Of a stretch of DNA of 64,000 nucleotides, positions 9,321 to 17,528 are shown piece by piece. Positions within the stretch are counted from its first letter, which is position 1. Every line of letters begins with the position of its first letter. Source of the stretch: Streptomyces sp. NRRL B-24085. Lineage in GTDB: Bacteria > Actinomycetota > Actinomycetes > Streptomycetales > Streptomycetaceae. Both the position numbers and the translations under genes were made by a program. The DNA is taken from assembly GCF_001282115.1 (NCBI RefSeq), contig NZ_LJBR01000034.1, positions 1-64,000 on the forward strand, read 5' to 3'. The notes under the pieces were generated by a model, which ran no database searches, was not told where the DNA came from, and saw only the letters and a list, made by a program, of their open reading frames with translations.

Positions 9321-10163
9321 ATGACCACGGTCCACGCCAATGACGTCACCCTGGGGATCGAGTCGTTCGGAGACGACGACGGGCCCCTCGTCCTGCTCGT
9401 GGGCGGGACGACCATGCTCTCCTGGCCCGACGCACTGTGCCGGCGCCTCGCGGCCGGCGGACGTCGTGTCGTGCGCTACGACCTCCGCGACAGCGGAGAG
9501 TCGACTACGACGGACCCCTCCGCTCCCGCCTACACCCTGCGCGACCTGGCCGCCGACGCGGCAGCCCTTGCCGACGTGCTCGGCGGCGGGCCCGCGCACC
9601 TCGCGGGGATCGGCGTCGGCGGGATGGTCGCCCAGGTCGCCGTGCTCGACCATCCCGGCGCCTTCTCGGCGCTCACCCTGGTCGGCACCCGCCCGGTCGC
9701 CCCTGGCCCGGCCGACGACGACCTCCCGGAGCACGATCAGGTGACGATGAGCTGCCTGTTCGCACGTCCCAAGCCCGATTGGGCCGATCGCGAGGCGGTC
9801 GCGGAGTTCGCCGCCGACGGCGCGGAGATCCTCGGCGACGACCCCGTCGCCGCCCGCGCGACCGCCGCCCGCGTCTGGGACCGCACGCCCGGCACCACAC
9901 CCCCGGTCCAGATGGCCAACCAGACGGGCATGGTCTTCGCCAGGCTCGACTGCGCACCCCGCTGGCGCGAGCGCCTGCCCGGGATCGAGGTCCCCACGCT
10001 CGTCGTCCACGGCCGCCACGACCGCTTCTTCCCCGTCGGCAACGGCGAGGCGATCGCACGCGAGATTCCCGGCGCACGGCTGCTCGTCATCGAGGAGGCC
10101 GCCACCGCGATCCCCCGAACGGCGGTCGGCGAGATCACCGAGGCGATGCTCGACCTGGGATAG
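9321..10163 (+). CDS. alpha/beta hydrolase-fold protein, probably without catalytic Ser and His
   Basis: A 280-residue protein with clear alpha/beta hydrolase layout: LVLLVGGTTML strand, RYDLRDSGES, the nucleophile elbow HLAGIGVGGMVAQ, and VPTLVVHGRHDRFFP with the acid residue. The elbow reads G-I-G-V-G, so the usual nucleophile Ser is Gly, and the position where GHDLP-type His is expected reads EEAATAIPR. Both catalytic residues appear lost while the fold is intact. It is coupled to the DHFR-like gene, suggesting a shared task, perhaps as a binding protein. Confidence 0.8.
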   Translation: MTTVHANDVTLGIESFGDDDGPLVLLVGGTTMLSWPDALCRRLAAGGRRVVRYDLRDSGESTTTDPSAPAYTLRDLAADAAALADVLGGGPAHLAGIGVGGMVAQVAVLDHPGAFSALTLVGTRPVAPGPADDDLPEHDQVTMSCLFARPKPDWADREAVAEFAADGAEILGDDPVAARATAARVWDRTPGTTPPVQMANQTGMVFARLDCAPRWRERLPGIEVPTLVVHGRHDRFFPVGNGEAIAREIPGARLLVIEEAATAIPRTAVGEITEAMLDLG

Positions 10164-10215
10164 CCCGGAGAGAGCAGGGCGGGTGCCACGCGGGCGTGGC
10201 CCTCCGGTCGGCAGG

Positions 10216-11205
10216 TCACCGCAGTGTCGTCTCCTCGCCGATGGACCGCTCGCGGGCGGAGGCGAGGACCAGAGCCGTGGCCACGGCGTCCTGTGCTGCC
10301 ACGCCGACCGACTTGTAGAGGGTGATCTGGTCCGGTGCGGTGCGTCCAGGTCTGCTGCCGGTGACGAGTTCGCCCAGTTCGGCGTGCACGTGATCGGCGG
10401 TGATGACGCCGTCGCGGATCGGCAGGAGCAGGTCGTTGCTGCCCGCGGGAAGCGGGGCGAGCACGGCCCGACGCGATTCGACGCACACCAGTGCCTCGGC
10501 CACCGTGGCGTCGTCGACCTCGCGACCGGCGGGGTTGTACCCCACGGACGTGATGTGCACCCCGGGGGTCAGCCAGGAGCGGCGGACCACGGGTTCGACG
10601 GAGTGTGTCGTCGCCGCGGCGATGTCCGCGCCGTCGAGCGCCTCGGCGTAACCGGACACGGCCCGGACCTCGCCCTCCAGTTCGGTCGACAGCTCCGCCG
10701 CCAGGGCGGCCGCCTTCGCCGGATCGCGGCCCGCGACGCGGATCTGCCGGATCGGCCGGACCCGGCAGATCGCGCGGGCATGGGAACGGGCTTGCACACC
10801 GGTGCCCAGCACCGCCAGCACCGTGGCGTCCTCGCGGGCGAGCAGTCGCGCCGACAGTGCGGAGCAGGCGCCGGTGCGCGCCGCGGTGATGGCGGTGCCG
10901 TCCAGCAGGGCGGTGGGCTCACCGGTGTCCGGGGCGAACGCCACGATCAGCGCCTGATGCGTGGGCAACCGGACGCCGTCGTTGTGCGGGAAGAGCGACA
11001 CGAGCTTGGTCATGAGGGCCCCGGCCGACGGCAGGAAGCCCGGCATGGCCGCCAGGAACCCGTCGCGTTCGGGCACCAGGGCGGCGACGCGATCGGGTAC
11101 CGAAGCACGGCCCGTACTGAGGTCGGCCATCGCGAGGGCCAGGGCGTCGATCAGCGCGTCCGGGTCGAGGAGGGCCTCGACCTGTGAGCGACCCAGTACA
11201 AGCAT
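10216..11205 (-). CDS. ornithine cyclodeaminase / mu-crystallin family protein
   Basis: A 329-residue NAD(P)-dependent enzyme of the ornithine cyclodeaminase/alanine dehydrogenase family. Motifs include MTKLVSLFPHN for substrate contact, LLDGTAITAARTGACSALSA, the Rossmann loop LAVLGTGVQARSHA, ITSVGYNP, and ITLYKSVGVAAQD near the C-terminus. It may deaminate or reduce an amino or imino acid. ATG 11205 is the start because AGGAGG lies nine bases upstream; the frame extends further but with poor codons. Neighbours give no pathway clue. Confidence 0.88.
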   Translation of the reverse strand: MLVLGRSQVEALLDPDALIDALALAMADLSTGRASVPDRVAALVPERDGFLAAMPGFLPSAGALMTKLVSLFPHNDGVRLPTHQALIVAFAPDTGEPTALLDGTAITAARTGACSALSARLLAREDATVLAVLGTGVQARSHARAICRVRPIRQIRVAGRDPAKAAALAAELSTELEGEVRAVSGYAEALDGADIAAATTHSVEPVVRRSWLTPGVHITSVGYNPAGREVDDATVAEALVCVESRRAVLAPLPAGSNDLLLPIRDGVITADHVHAELGELVTGSRPGRTAPDQITLYKSVGVAAQDAVATALVLASARERSIGEETTLR

Positions 11206-11601
11206 GCGTCTCAGCCTCCTGATGCCGGTCGTACGGCCCGACGACCGCACAGCCGAAGCCTCAACCGCGACCCCACACGGTCCGGGCTTCGACACGCCGT
11301 CGCCCGCGCACACGTTCATCCGTACGTCCGCGGTAAAGATCACCCGCTCCTCCCGGCGGCGAATTCGCGACATGAAGAACTGGAGAACGCGAGAATTTCG
11401 GCCACAATTAGCGGTGATCTTCTGACGGAAAGTTTTCCGTGGTGGGCGGAGCTTGCGCTATGGCCTGAACTCGGTCATACGAAAAAGCGGCTCACGCTTT
11501 CGGGAGATTTGCGCGCACGATCCTGACACGCTTGCGGCGGCGCGGACACTCGATAAGGGAGGTCGCGCCGAATCCTCGTAGTCGATCGGAAAGAGGAAGT
11601 A
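11206..11601. other. 396-bp intergenic region with divergent promoters
   Basis: No gene is apparent. The stretch separates two divergent transcription units. It contains a perfect palindrome ACGGAAA-GT-TTTCCGT at 11425-11440 and a short AAAGCG/CGCTTT hairpin around 11484-11500. Confidence 0.5.
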
Positions 11602-12054
11602 ATGCGCACTTCTCTGACCAGGACACTCGTCGTCGCGAGCGCGGTCGTCGGCATTGCCGGTGGAGGTCTCGCGAGTGCGAGTGTGAGCGTGGCGGCTCCG
11701 CAGCAGGCCACCAAGCTTGCGGTCAGCAGCCGGCCCGCCTCGGTCCTCGCAGTGAACAACCTCGGCCTGAACACGGCCCGGGCCAAGAACTGGCAGAGCT
11801 GCCTGAACGCCTGGGGCTTCAACGCCGGCACCGAGGACGGGCAGCTCGGCACCAACAGCTGGAAGGCGGCCCAGCGGATGCTCAACGCCTGGGGCTACAA
11901 CGCCGGCGCCGAGGACGGGGTCGTCGGGCCCAACACGATCACGGCGCTGCAGAAGTTCTTGAACGCCGTCGGTGAAAACGCAGGAACCCCCGACGGGATC
12001 GCCGGACCCCAGACCAGGGCCGCGTTCTGGAATTACAACGCCACTGGCTGCTGA
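11602..12054 (+). CDS. secreted peptidoglycan-binding domain protein
   Basis: A 150-residue exported protein. Residues 1-32 form a Sec signal peptide (MRTSLTRTLVVASAVVGIAG..., cleavage after VAA). The mature part has two and a half repeats of a PG-binding-1-like unit: CLNAWGFNAGTEDGQLGTN, MLNAWGYNAGAEDGVVGPN and FLNAVGENAGTPDGIAGPQT. It has no catalytic domain, so it probably only decorates or senses the cell wall. RBS AAAGAGGAA precedes the ATG. The C-terminus ends in Cys. Confidence 0.85.
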   Translation: MRTSLTRTLVVASAVVGIAGGGLASASVSVAAPQQATKLAVSSRPASVLAVNNLGLNTARAKNWQSCLNAWGFNAGTEDGQLGTNSWKAAQRMLNAWGYNAGAEDGVVGPNTITALQKFLNAVGENAGTPDGIAGPQTRAAFWNYNATGC

Positions 12055-12297
12055 GCGAATCCCGCAAAGCACGTCGGGCCGGTCGCGTGGGTAAGGGGAC
12101 CACTCGGCCGGTCCGGCTTTCCGTTTCCGGCGGGTCCAGCCCGCCACGGCGCCGGCCCGGGTGCGCTTTCGGCATGTCCTCAGTCCTCGCATAGGGTGCG
12201 GTGACGAGGGAGTCCACGTCGTTCGTCACCACGATCCGGGTCACCCTCGTTCTCGCGTCCGCAGGCACCCCTTGGACCACACCGCCAGGAGGCCCCA

Positions 12298-12687
12298 GTG
12301 TCAGACCCGCGACTGCTCGGCGCCGAGCAGAAGCTCGCCGACGCGAAGAAGCTGCTGAGCCTCCCGCGTATCGTCGTGATCTGCGGCTCCACCCGGTTCA
12401 TGACCGAGATGACCGAGGCCGAACTGCGGGAGACCAGAGCCGGAAAGATCGTCGTCAAGCCGGGCTTCGACACGAAGTCGCCGGACGCACTCCGGTCCGG
12501 TCCTGCCGAGGCCGAGGCGCTGAAGGTTCAGCTCGCCGATCTGCACCGGGCGAAGATCCGGCTCGCCGACGAGGTGCTCGTGGTCGGCGACTACATCGGT
12601 GACAGCACCCGAGCCGAGATCGCCTACGCCCGGTCGCTGGGCAGGCCCGTGCGGTTCACGCACCCCGCAGTCGACCCTGACGCCTGA
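12298..12687 (+). CDS. small cytoplasmic protein, DUF4406/deoxyribosyltransferase-like
   Basis: A 129-residue protein. RIVVICGSTRF and VLVVGDYIGDSTRAEIAYARSLGRPVRF match the nucleotide-binding edges of DUF4406 / nucleoside 2-deoxyribosyltransferase-like proteins, with the middle predicted helical. Function in the family is poorly defined; it may bind or modify a nucleotide. The GTG start at 12298 is supported by AGGAGG seven bases before it. It is monocistronic. Confidence 0.7.
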   Translation: MSDPRLLGAEQKLADAKKLLSLPRIVVICGSTRFMTEMTEAELRETRAGKIVVKPGFDTKSPDALRSGPAEAEALKVQLADLHRAKIRLADEVLVVGDYIGDSTRAEIAYARSLGRPVRFTHPAVDPDA

Positions 12688-12885
12688 CACGTTCCCGCCG
12701 AATCGGCGGCTCCCACGGGTTGGCTGGAACATCAACTCACCACACCTGAAACACGGTTGTCGCACACCCCTCTGATTGGCAGACTCACCTCGCCGACGGG
12801 AGAACACGCGGGCAAGCGTGCGACCACACGCGTGCAAGCAGCACGTCGGCGGACGGGATCCACTCATCTCACAGGGGGAACACCC

Positions 12886-13797
12886 ATGCATCTCAGCATG
12901 CCCGGACGCGTCCTGGGCCGGGCCACCGCCACCCTCGCACTGGCGCTGGCCATGGCCACCGGAACCACCGGACTGCTCTCCGGCACCGAAGCCCACGCCC
13001 TGCCGGTCACCGAGGGTTCCTTCACCTTCAGCGGTGACGAGGGCGACTACATCAGCGGCGGCCGGTCCTACGCCTACGCAACGGCGTCCCAGGACCGCAT
13101 GAACGTCTCCGGCAGCTCGGACAACGGTGTGGTCACCGTCTCCGTCGACGGAGCGAACGGCGACTGGTGGACCCTGAACCTCGCGGCGCCGTCCGGCAAG
13201 GCCCTGACACCCGGGACGTACACGGGAGCCACCCGCTACCCGTTCAACGACGCACCCGAGCCGGGCCTGTCGCTCAGCGGCAACGGCCGTGGCTGCAACC
13301 AGCTCACCGGCACCTTCACCGTCTCCGCGGTGGAGTTCGGACCCCAGGGCTACGTGAAGAAGCTGGACGCCGACTTCGTGCAGCACTGCGAGGGAGGCAC
13401 CCCGGCCGCGCGCGGCGAGGTCCACATCGAGAACCCGGCACCTCCGGCCGAACTCGGCCTCGGCCTCGACATCGCCCTGGCCGGCACCGCGAGCTCCCTC
13501 AACGGCAAGGCCACCTTCCACGGCACGGTGAGCTGCAACAAGCCGGTGCAGGTGACCGTGGCGGGCGACGTCACGCAGGTCAAGAGGCGGGACCTCATCC
13601 GGGGTTCGTTCTCCACGTCGGTGTCCTGCACGCCGGGCGCCCCGGTCGCCTGGACCGGTACGGCGGTGCCCACCGGCTCGGTGCCCTTCCAGAAGGGGGA
13701 CGTCGAGGTCGAGGGCCGCGCCACGGCGACGGACCCGGACTACGACAAGCCGGTGACGGTCGGCGAGACGGTGGCGGTCCGCCTCACCCGGGTCTGA
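12886..13797 (+). CDS. secreted protein of unknown function
   Basis: A 303-residue exported protein. The first 40 or so residues are a Sec signal peptide (basic start, LALALAMATGTTGLL core, AHA cleavage site). The mature part is beta-rich, with two similar halves around GSFTFSGDEGDYISGG and GTVSCNKPVQVTVAGDVTQ, and four Cys. It resembles actinobacterial secreted hypotheticals; I recognise no enzyme motif. RBS AGGGGGAAC precedes ATG 12886; the frame upstream is not coding-like. Confidence 0.75.
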   Translation: MHLSMPGRVLGRATATLALALAMATGTTGLLSGTEAHALPVTEGSFTFSGDEGDYISGGRSYAYATASQDRMNVSGSSDNGVVTVSVDGANGDWWTLNLAAPSGKALTPGTYTGATRYPFNDAPEPGLSLSGNGRGCNQLTGTFTVSAVEFGPQGYVKKLDADFVQHCEGGTPAARGEVHIENPAPPAELGLGLDIALAGTASSLNGKATFHGTVSCNKPVQVTVAGDVTQVKRRDLIRGSFSTSVSCTPGAPVAWTGTAVPTGSVPFQKGDVEVEGRATATDPDYDKPVTVGETVAVRLTRV

Positions 13798-13839
13798 TCC
13801 CCTTGTCCTGACGCGCAGGCGGAGGGACAGCAACACCAC

Positions 13840-13884
13840 CCGGCCCGGACTCCGGTTCCTTCCGAGGAGCGGAGCCCGGGCCGG
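13840..13884. terminator. terminator hairpin
   Basis: Arms 13840-13854 and 13870-13884 pair over 15 bp with one mismatch, between convergent genes. Confidence 0.75.
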
Positions 13885-13932
13885 GGCATCGCCGTGGGAC
13901 GCGCGTCGTCGTTCGACCGATCCCGCGGCGGC

Positions 13933-14751
13933 TCAGGGCTTGCGGGCGAGGGCGGCGGCGATGAGGTGTTCCCAGACCGTGAGTTCCCGCTGCCCGCCGT
14001 CGTCCCAGGGGGTGTCGACCTGGTCCGGACGCCACAGGGGAGCGGGGACGATGCCGGGGTCCAGGATCTCCAGGCCGTCGAGGAGGGCGGCGATCTCCTC
14101 GTCGGTGCGCCACCGTCCGCGACCGAACGTCTGCTGGAGGACCCTCTCGGCCTCCTGCGTCTCCGGGTTGTTGCCGGAGCGGAAGTGGCTGACGAAGAAG
14201 TAGCTGCCGGAGGGCACGTTCTCGCGCCAGTAGCGGACGATGCCGGCCGGGTCCTCGTCGTCGTTGACGTGGTGGAGGATGGCGCTGAACATCACGGCCA
14301 CGGGACGACTGAAGTCGATCAGGTCCACGGTGTCGGCGTGGGTGCGGACGGCCTCGGGGTCGCGGACGTCGACCGCGACCACCCGGGTCCGCTCGTCCTT
14401 CTCCAGCAGCGCACGGCCGTGGACCAGGACCTGGGGGTCGATGTCGACGTAGACGACCCGGGCCTCGGGGGCGTGCCGCTGCGCGACCTGGTGGACGTTG
14501 TCGGCGGTCGGCAGGCCGCTGCCCAGGTCGATGAACTGCCGGATGCCGGTCGTCTTCACGATCTCCCCGACCGCGCGTGTCAGGGCCGCGCGGTTGGCGA
14601 AGGCGATGGCCACCGAGCCGGGCAGGTCGCGCTTGAACACGTCGCCGATCTCTCGGTCCACGGCGTAGTTGTCCTTGCCGCCCAGCAGGTAGTCGTACAC
14701 GCGGGCGATGCTCGGCTTGGACGGGTCGATGGTGGAGCCTTCGTACGTCAT
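13933..14751 (-). CDS. SAM-dependent methyltransferase, DUF574 type
   Basis: A 272-residue protein of the large Streptomyces S-adenosyl methyltransferase family. Visible features are the N-terminal ARVYDYLLGGKDNYAVDRE, the SAM-binding loop FIDLGSGLPT, VVYVDIDPQVL, and RPVAVMFSAILHHV. The target is unknown for most members, several of which lie beside conservon or regulatory genes. ATG 14751 is preferred (GGGGA about 11 bases upstream); ATG 14760 is also possible. Confidence 0.88.
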   Translation of the reverse strand: MTYEGSTIDPSKPSIARVYDYLLGGKDNYAVDREIGDVFKRDLPGSVAIAFANRAALTRAVGEIVKTTGIRQFIDLGSGLPTADNVHQVAQRHAPEARVVYVDIDPQVLVHGRALLEKDERTRVVAVDVRDPEAVRTHADTVDLIDFSRPVAVMFSAILHHVNDDEDPAGIVRYWRENVPSGSYFFVSHFRSGNNPETQEAERVLQQTFGRGRWRTDEEIAALLDGLEILDPGIVPAPLWRPDQVDTPWDDGGQRELTVWEHLIAAALARKP

Positions 14752-15006
14752 GGTCGACATTTTCCCCGCAACATGCGCCGCTGACCACGGTTTTGAGATG
14801 CCCGAACCCTCTCCGGCGCCGGCGGACTGGTGCCGGCAGCGGGGTGTGCCGCCGGGGCACGAGTTGTTGGTGGTGATGACGATGCCGGTGAGGTTCGGGG
14901 CGGGCCCCAGAGAAGCTCCCGCTCGATGTCCGTCGTCGGGTGGGGTGATGTTGCCGCTTCGGGGCATTCGGGAGGTAAGACGTCAGCTCACACCAGGAGG
15001 CACGAC

Positions 15007-15162
15007 ATGATCGCGCTCGGCATCATTCTGCTTGTCGTCGGTTTCCTCACCGGCATATCGATCTTGTGGACCCTCGGCATCATCCTGGCCGTTCTGGGGG
15101 CCGTCTTCTGGGTCATGGGATCCATGGGGCACGCGGTCGCCGGCCGTCGCCACTACTGGTGA
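15007..15162 (+). CDS. two-helix small membrane protein, DUF6131-like
   Basis: A 51-residue protein made of two hydrophobic helices (IALGIILLVVGFLTG and LWTLGIILAVLGAVFWVMG) followed by a basic tail GRRHYW. This size and tail match the DUF6131 family of actinobacterial small membrane proteins. RBS AGGAGG lies six bases before ATG 15007, making it a convincing small gene. Function unknown. Confidence 0.8.
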   Translation: MIALGIILLVVGFLTGISILWTLGIILAVLGAVFWVMGSMGHAVAGRRHYW

Positions 15163-15194
15163 CCGGGTCTGACCTCGAACGGCGTCTGACTCGA

Positions 15195-15217
15195 GGCCTG
15201 CCCCCTGAGGGCAGGCC
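15195..15217. terminator. terminator hairpin after the small membrane gene
   Basis: GGCCTGCC and GGCAGGCC arms around a short loop, about 33 bp after the stop at 15162. Confidence 0.65.
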
Positions 15218-15294
15218 CGTCTCAGCCGTACGGCCTCGGCGGCTGGGCCTGCCGAGGGAGGAACCTTCTGATGCCCGGGCCGGTGGTCCGGGCA

Positions 15295-15600
15295 TCAAGG
15301 GTCAGCGGGAAAAGCCCTCTGTCGCCACTGCGCCTCGTCGTGGGCCACAGTCAGATGCGTGACGACCTCGGCGAACTGCCTGCCGAACGGTGGGTGTTCC
15401 GGCCACCGCTCGACGATCGCCTCGGTGAGGCACCTGAAGTGCGCGCCCGGTTCAGGGGCGAGGTAAGAGCACCCCGTTACATGAGCCGGGACGCCGGCAC
15501 GGGCCGACAAGTCGGGCACGTCATGCTCGTACCGCGGGCTCTGCCTCCGGAACCCCCACGAGCAGCCCGGATTGCTGCGAGTCGTCGTCCGCCATCGCAT
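15295..15600 (-). pseudogene. remnant of a 2'-5' RNA ligase family protein
   Basis: The frame encodes a stretch typical of the C-terminal half of 2'-5' RNA ligase superfamily proteins: LAPEPGAHFRCLTEAIVERWPEHPPFGRQF, then EVVTHLTVAHDE with the second HxTx motif (HLTV). The N-terminal half with the first HxTx motif is missing and the beginning of the frame is not family-like, so this is a truncated remnant. A GATGCCCGG/CCGGGCATC hairpin (15270-15296) overlaps its end. Confidence 0.6.
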
Positions 15601-15614
15601 CTGTCCATCAGCGG

Positions 15615-15641
15615 GGCCCCACCCGGCACACAGGTGGGGCC
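15615..15641. terminator. terminator hairpin
   Basis: GGCCCCACC (15615-15623) pairs with GGTGGGGCC (15633-15641); placed downstream of the small secreted peptide gene on the minus strand. Confidence 0.65.
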
Positions 15642-15711
15642 GAACCGCCCTGTCTAATCGGTGTCGGTGACACTCAACGGGCGTCGCCTGGGAGCGTCCC
15701 CGACTTCTTGC

Positions 15712-15897
15712 CTACTGGTAGCAGGGATTCCCGCACTGGACGGTGACAGTGCCGTCCTGTGCGTCTGGCGCGGCCGGGACGGCCGGGACCCTGCTCGTTT
15801 CCCACGGCATCGGCGCCGCCATGGCGGGCGCGCCGAGGGCGCCCAGGGCGGTCGCGGCCAGGAACACGACGGTGATCGCGCGTCGGCGCAAGTTCAT
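15712..15897 (-). CDS. small secreted peptide (61 residues)
   Basis: MNLRRRAIT followed by a hydrophobic core and GAPAMAAP gives a textbook Sec signal peptide; the mature peptide is about 35 residues with a C-terminal CGNPCYQ that could form a tight disulfide loop. GGGGGAACC precedes ATG 15897. It is the last of three minus-strand genes after an ArsR-type regulator. No family recognised; an extracellular signal or antimicrobial role is only a guess. Confidence 0.7.
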   Translation of the reverse strand: MNLRRRAITVVFLAATALGALGAPAMAAPMPWETSRVPAVPAAPDAQDGTVTVQCGNPCYQ

Positions 15898-15947
15898 TGG
15901 TTCCCCCATTGGTTGTCGGTCGGTGTCCTTCGGGACGTGGGTCGGTG

Positions 15948-16058
15948 CTAGCGGGCCCTGATCGTCACGTGCTGAACCGATGCGTGACCGGCAGCCAGGA
16001 CGGAGCAGCAGCCGAGTACCAACAGTGCGATCAGCGCGGCCTTGAGGGCACGCCCCAT
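15948..16058 (-). CDS. 36-residue hydrophobic small protein
   Basis: This gene encodes a 36-residue protein running from MGRALKAALIALLV to HVTIRAR: a basic start, a 17-residue hydrophobic segment with CC, and a short polar tail. It looks like a membrane-anchored or secreted micropeptide. AGGGGGAATCAC lies directly before ATG 16058, a good RBS. It sits 59 bp after the regulator gene and 50 bp before the 61-residue secreted peptide gene, all on the minus strand, so the three may be co-transcribed. Confidence 0.6.
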   Translation of the reverse strand: MGRALKAALIALLVLGCCSVLAAGHASVQHVTIRAR

Positions 16059-16117
16059 GTGATTCCCCCTGGTCGTTCGACGTCTGTGAAGACGATGTCC
16101 CGCACTCGCACGGGCCG

Positions 16118-17128
16118 CTATGTTTTCGAAGCTCTTCGAAACGTCGTGCCCGTGCCCGCCAGCAGGTTGAGGGCCAGTGACGTGGCCGTGTGCTCGACGT
16201 GCTTGCCGTCCCGCCTGCTGACGATGAGTCCCGCCCCGCGCAGGACGCCTATCTGGTAGCTCGCACTGGCCGGTGCGAGTTCGAGGGCCTGCGCCACTTC
16301 GGTGGTGGTACGGGCGGGATGCCCCGCCACGTCCACGAGGACCGCGCTCCTGGTCCGGCCGAGCAGTCGGTCCAGCCGTTCCTCGCCCGCCCGGGCGATG
16401 TCGAGCGGCTGTTTCCTGACCGGGTAGACGAGCACCGGATCGAGCGCGGGGTCGGCCAGGGCGGTAGGTCTGCGCCAGCAGAAGTACGACGGCACGAGTG
16501 TCAACCCCCGTCCCTCCAGACGCAGTTCGCGGTCGACGGGATAGTCGACGTCCAGGTAGGGCGGGTTCCAGCGGGCGTAGGGTTGCAGGCCCTCCAGGAG
16601 GGCGGCGGTGCCGCCGTCCAGCACGGCCCGCGTGCGGATTGACACGTCGTCGCCCACGGCGGAACGGACATGCCGCCAGTAGGGGTCCAGAAACGCCCGG
16701 AACGAGGCCCGGAGTGCGTCGGACACCAGTTTCAGCGAGGGGCTTGCCCGTTCGTGAGGGCCGCGCATCCAGCCCGGCATCGGCCGGTTGGCGGCGAGCC
16801 GGGTCAGTTCCGCGGTCAATCGGTCACGGGGCGTCGCCCGCAACTGTTCGAGCCCCGCCTCCAGGCACTCGCCTGTGACGGGGGGCGTCAGGAAGTCGGG
16901 GATGTAGCCGGAGGCCGGGATGACGGTGCGCAGGGTGCCCAGGGCGTGTGCGGCCCTCCGGTCCCGCGACAGCCGCTGAACCGTCTCCCGACGCCAGTGA
17001 CCGAACTCGACGATCCCCTGCCGGGCCTGGAGGCGGCAGACGGCACACATCAACTCCCATAAGGGGTCGGGTTGTTGCGCGATCCGGACGTTCTCGAGAT
17101 CGCTCCAGCCGAAGTGGATACGAAGCAA
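16118..17128 (-). CDS. ArsR-family regulator with DUF5937-type N-terminal domain
   Basis: A 336-residue regulator. The N-terminus LRIHFGWSDLENVRIAQQPDPLWEL is typical of the actinobacterial DUF5937/ArsR fusion; the winged helix lies near the C-terminus (TTTEVAQALELAPASASYQIGVLRGAGLIVSRRDGK). The TTG at 17128 is taken as start because AAGGAGCCAC stands right before it and the family begins M-L-R-I-H-F; the frame continues far upstream without coding character. It probably controls itself and the two small peptide genes downstream. Confidence 0.8.
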   Translation of the reverse strand: MLRIHFGWSDLENVRIAQQPDPLWELMCAVCRLQARQGIVEFGHWRRETVQRLSRDRRAAHALGTLRTVIPASGYIPDFLTPPVTGECLEAGLEQLRATPRDRLTAELTRLAANRPMPGWMRGPHERASPSLKLVSDALRASFRAFLDPYWRHVRSAVGDDVSIRTRAVLDGGTAALLEGLQPYARWNPPYLDVDYPVDRELRLEGRGLTLVPSYFCWRRPTALADPALDPVLVYPVRKQPLDIARAGEERLDRLLGRTRSAVLVDVAGHPARTTTEVAQALELAPASASYQIGVLRGAGLIVSRRDGKHVEHTATSLALNLLAGTGTTFRRASKT

Positions 17129-17528
17129 GTGGCTCCTTGGGAAGGGCGGTGTGGAGGGTCGATACGGAGAAGGAGCGACCGTGGCGCCGGGCCGGTCACA
17201 CCTGAACCGCCCGGTGCTGTGACGACCAGGGTGAGTACGGCGGGCCGAACGGCGCACCGTATGCGGCACGTTCGGCACGGAGGTTCGGGACCTACTGATG
17301 GCGGGGACCACCGCACCGGAGGATGTCGGCGTAGTAGGGGCCTGCTGCGACCGCGTTCGACGACGGCACGGTCAGGACTGTGACCGTCCTCGCCCGCGTG
17401 CACCGCCGCATCCGCTTTCCTCCAGCGGTCCGAGATCCGCAGACAGGCGGAGCCCGCCGGGAATCGTCCGGCTCATCCTGATCCGTCGGCCAAGACGGCC
17501 CCATAGATCCTGATGGAGTGGGCCTGTC

